Part shown: piece by piece, positions 63,592 through 64,000 of the stretch
Layout: each line of letters starts with the position of its first letter
Numbering within the stretch: the stretch's first letter is position 1
Assembly (NCBI GenBank): GCA_029862205.1
Contig: JAOTXT010000012.1
Span: forward strand, 16,822 to 80,821
Length of the DNA stretch: 64,000 nucleotides
Direction of reading: 5' to 3'
Source of the DNA: Paracoccaceae bacterium
Lineage (GTDB): Bacteria > Pseudomonadota > Alphaproteobacteria > Rhodobacterales > Rhodobacteraceae
Program-made: the position numbers and the translations under genes
The notes under the pieces: model-generated
What the model saw: the letters and a program-made list of their open reading frames with translations, nothing else
Told to the model about the DNA's origin: nothing
Database searches by the model: none

Positions 63592-64000
63592 ATGTGTTCC
63601 TGGTCCCTGAAACGAATGGCAGCCGCCGCGGGCATCCTGGCTCTGACGGCGAGCCCCGCCTCGACCGGACCCTGCCAGCCGAAGGATCTCTCCTCATTCT
63701 CGAAACTTGCCGACGCGGTCGACGCCGCGCGCGGGGATCTGTCGGGCAGCCTGCTGGCGACCTGGCTGTTGCGCTCGCGCGATGGCGAGTGCCGGTTTGT
63801 CTTCCGTGTGGACCTGCTGCTGGAGGACGGGCGGATCCATTCGATGAACTTCGATGCGCGGTCGCTGGAGCCCGTCGAGATCGACGATGACGGGGGGTGG
63901 GAGGATGCCACTGCGCCAGGTGCCGTCGCCGAGGGGGGCGGGGGCAGCAGCGGGTCGTCGGGTGCCGTGTCGTCGGAGAGTGAAGATGACGATGACGATG
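63592..64000 (+). CDS. PepSY-like secreted protein, partial
   Basis: The gene begins MCSWSLKRMAAAAGILALTA, a probable signal peptide, and runs off the right edge after about 136 codons. The segment LLATWLLRSRDGECRFVFRVDLLLEDGRIHSMNFDARSLEPVEIDDD is PepSY-like: a basic-aromatic strand followed by a turn and an acidic end. The last visible part is again G/S-rich and then a run of aspartates. PepSY proteins often sit beside a two-component system. The stop is outside the window. Confidence 0.65.
   Translation, partial: MCSWSLKRMAAAAGILALTASPASTGPCQPKDLSSFSKLADAVDAARGDLSGSLLATWLLRSRDGECRFVFRVDLLLEDGRIHSMNFDARSLEPVEIDDDGGWEDATAPGAVAEGGGGSSGSSGAVSSESEDDDDD

Overview
The window reads as a GC-rich chromosome segment of an alphaproteobacterium, probably Rhodobacterales or a close relative. 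Support comes from the N-terminus of the cell-cycle regulator GcrA at the left edge, phosphatidylcholine synthase, a linked argD-argF pair, EttA, a DUF1523 gene, and the frequent ATGA overlaps and TTG/GTG starts. It is mostly core chromosome. I found no prophage, integrase, CRISPR array, tRNA or rRNA.

Layout. 1-1.0 kb: gcrA (partial) and an ABC-2 permease. 1.1-7.3 kb: a polar amino-acid-type ABC uptake operon (binding protein, two permeases, ATPase) interleaved with an enolase-superfamily enzyme and a class III aminotransferase. An amidinotransferase/DDAH-type hydrolase at 8.2-9.2 kb completes what looks like a catabolic locus for a guanidino or modified amino acid. 9.2-12.8 kb: a secreted pentapeptide-repeat protein, a host-attachment-type protein, an EamA transporter, a class I amidotransferase and a Nudix hydrolase. 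12.8-15.1 kb: argD-argF preceded by a promoter and an apparent leader terminator. 15.2-20.9 kb: a small secreted protein, an AAA+ ATPase divergent from an unknown gene, a permease and a CoA-transferase. 20.9-23.8 kb: a CpxP-like protein, response regulator and histidine kinase, with a perfect 38-bp hairpin repeat between the last two. 23.9-27.7 kb: nadD, pcs, ettA and two tiny membrane ORFs. 27.65-28.4 kb: a REP-associated tyrosine transposase flanked by REP pairs. 28.5-38.5 kb: a secreted protein, GNAT, diaminopropionate ammonia-lyase with an M24 peptidase, FAD monooxygenase, MFS, MATE, ferredoxin, FG-GAP protein and a PuuD-like amidotransferase. 38.8-45.3 kb: thiamine pyrophosphokinase, an acidic protein, a MotA/MotB-like pair, alanine dehydrogenase, and a cupin behind the second hairpin repeat. 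45.4-54.7 kb: suhB, efp, a lone lower-GC 597-aa unknown, then pgm, glpK, pgi and a cytochrome c fusion. 54.9-62.7 kb: an EamA transporter and a tight six-gene minus-strand operon built around an AAA+ ATPase. 62.9-64 kb: a Gly-rich secreted protein and the start of a PepSY-like gene.

The strongest candidates for undescribed biology are: (1) the six-gene AAA+/coiled-coil/membrane operon at 55,969-62,654; (2) an intergenic hairpin family (22,228-22,318 and 44,906-45,001) in which the outer arms differ between copies but remain perfectly self-complementary in each; (3) a pair of 105-bp elements in inverted orientation (28,981-29,085 and 38,540-38,644), each ending in TCTCAC-N2-GTGAGA and sitting beside REP sequences; (4) the argD leader. 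All calls come from reading the sequence by eye; no database search or folding program was run.
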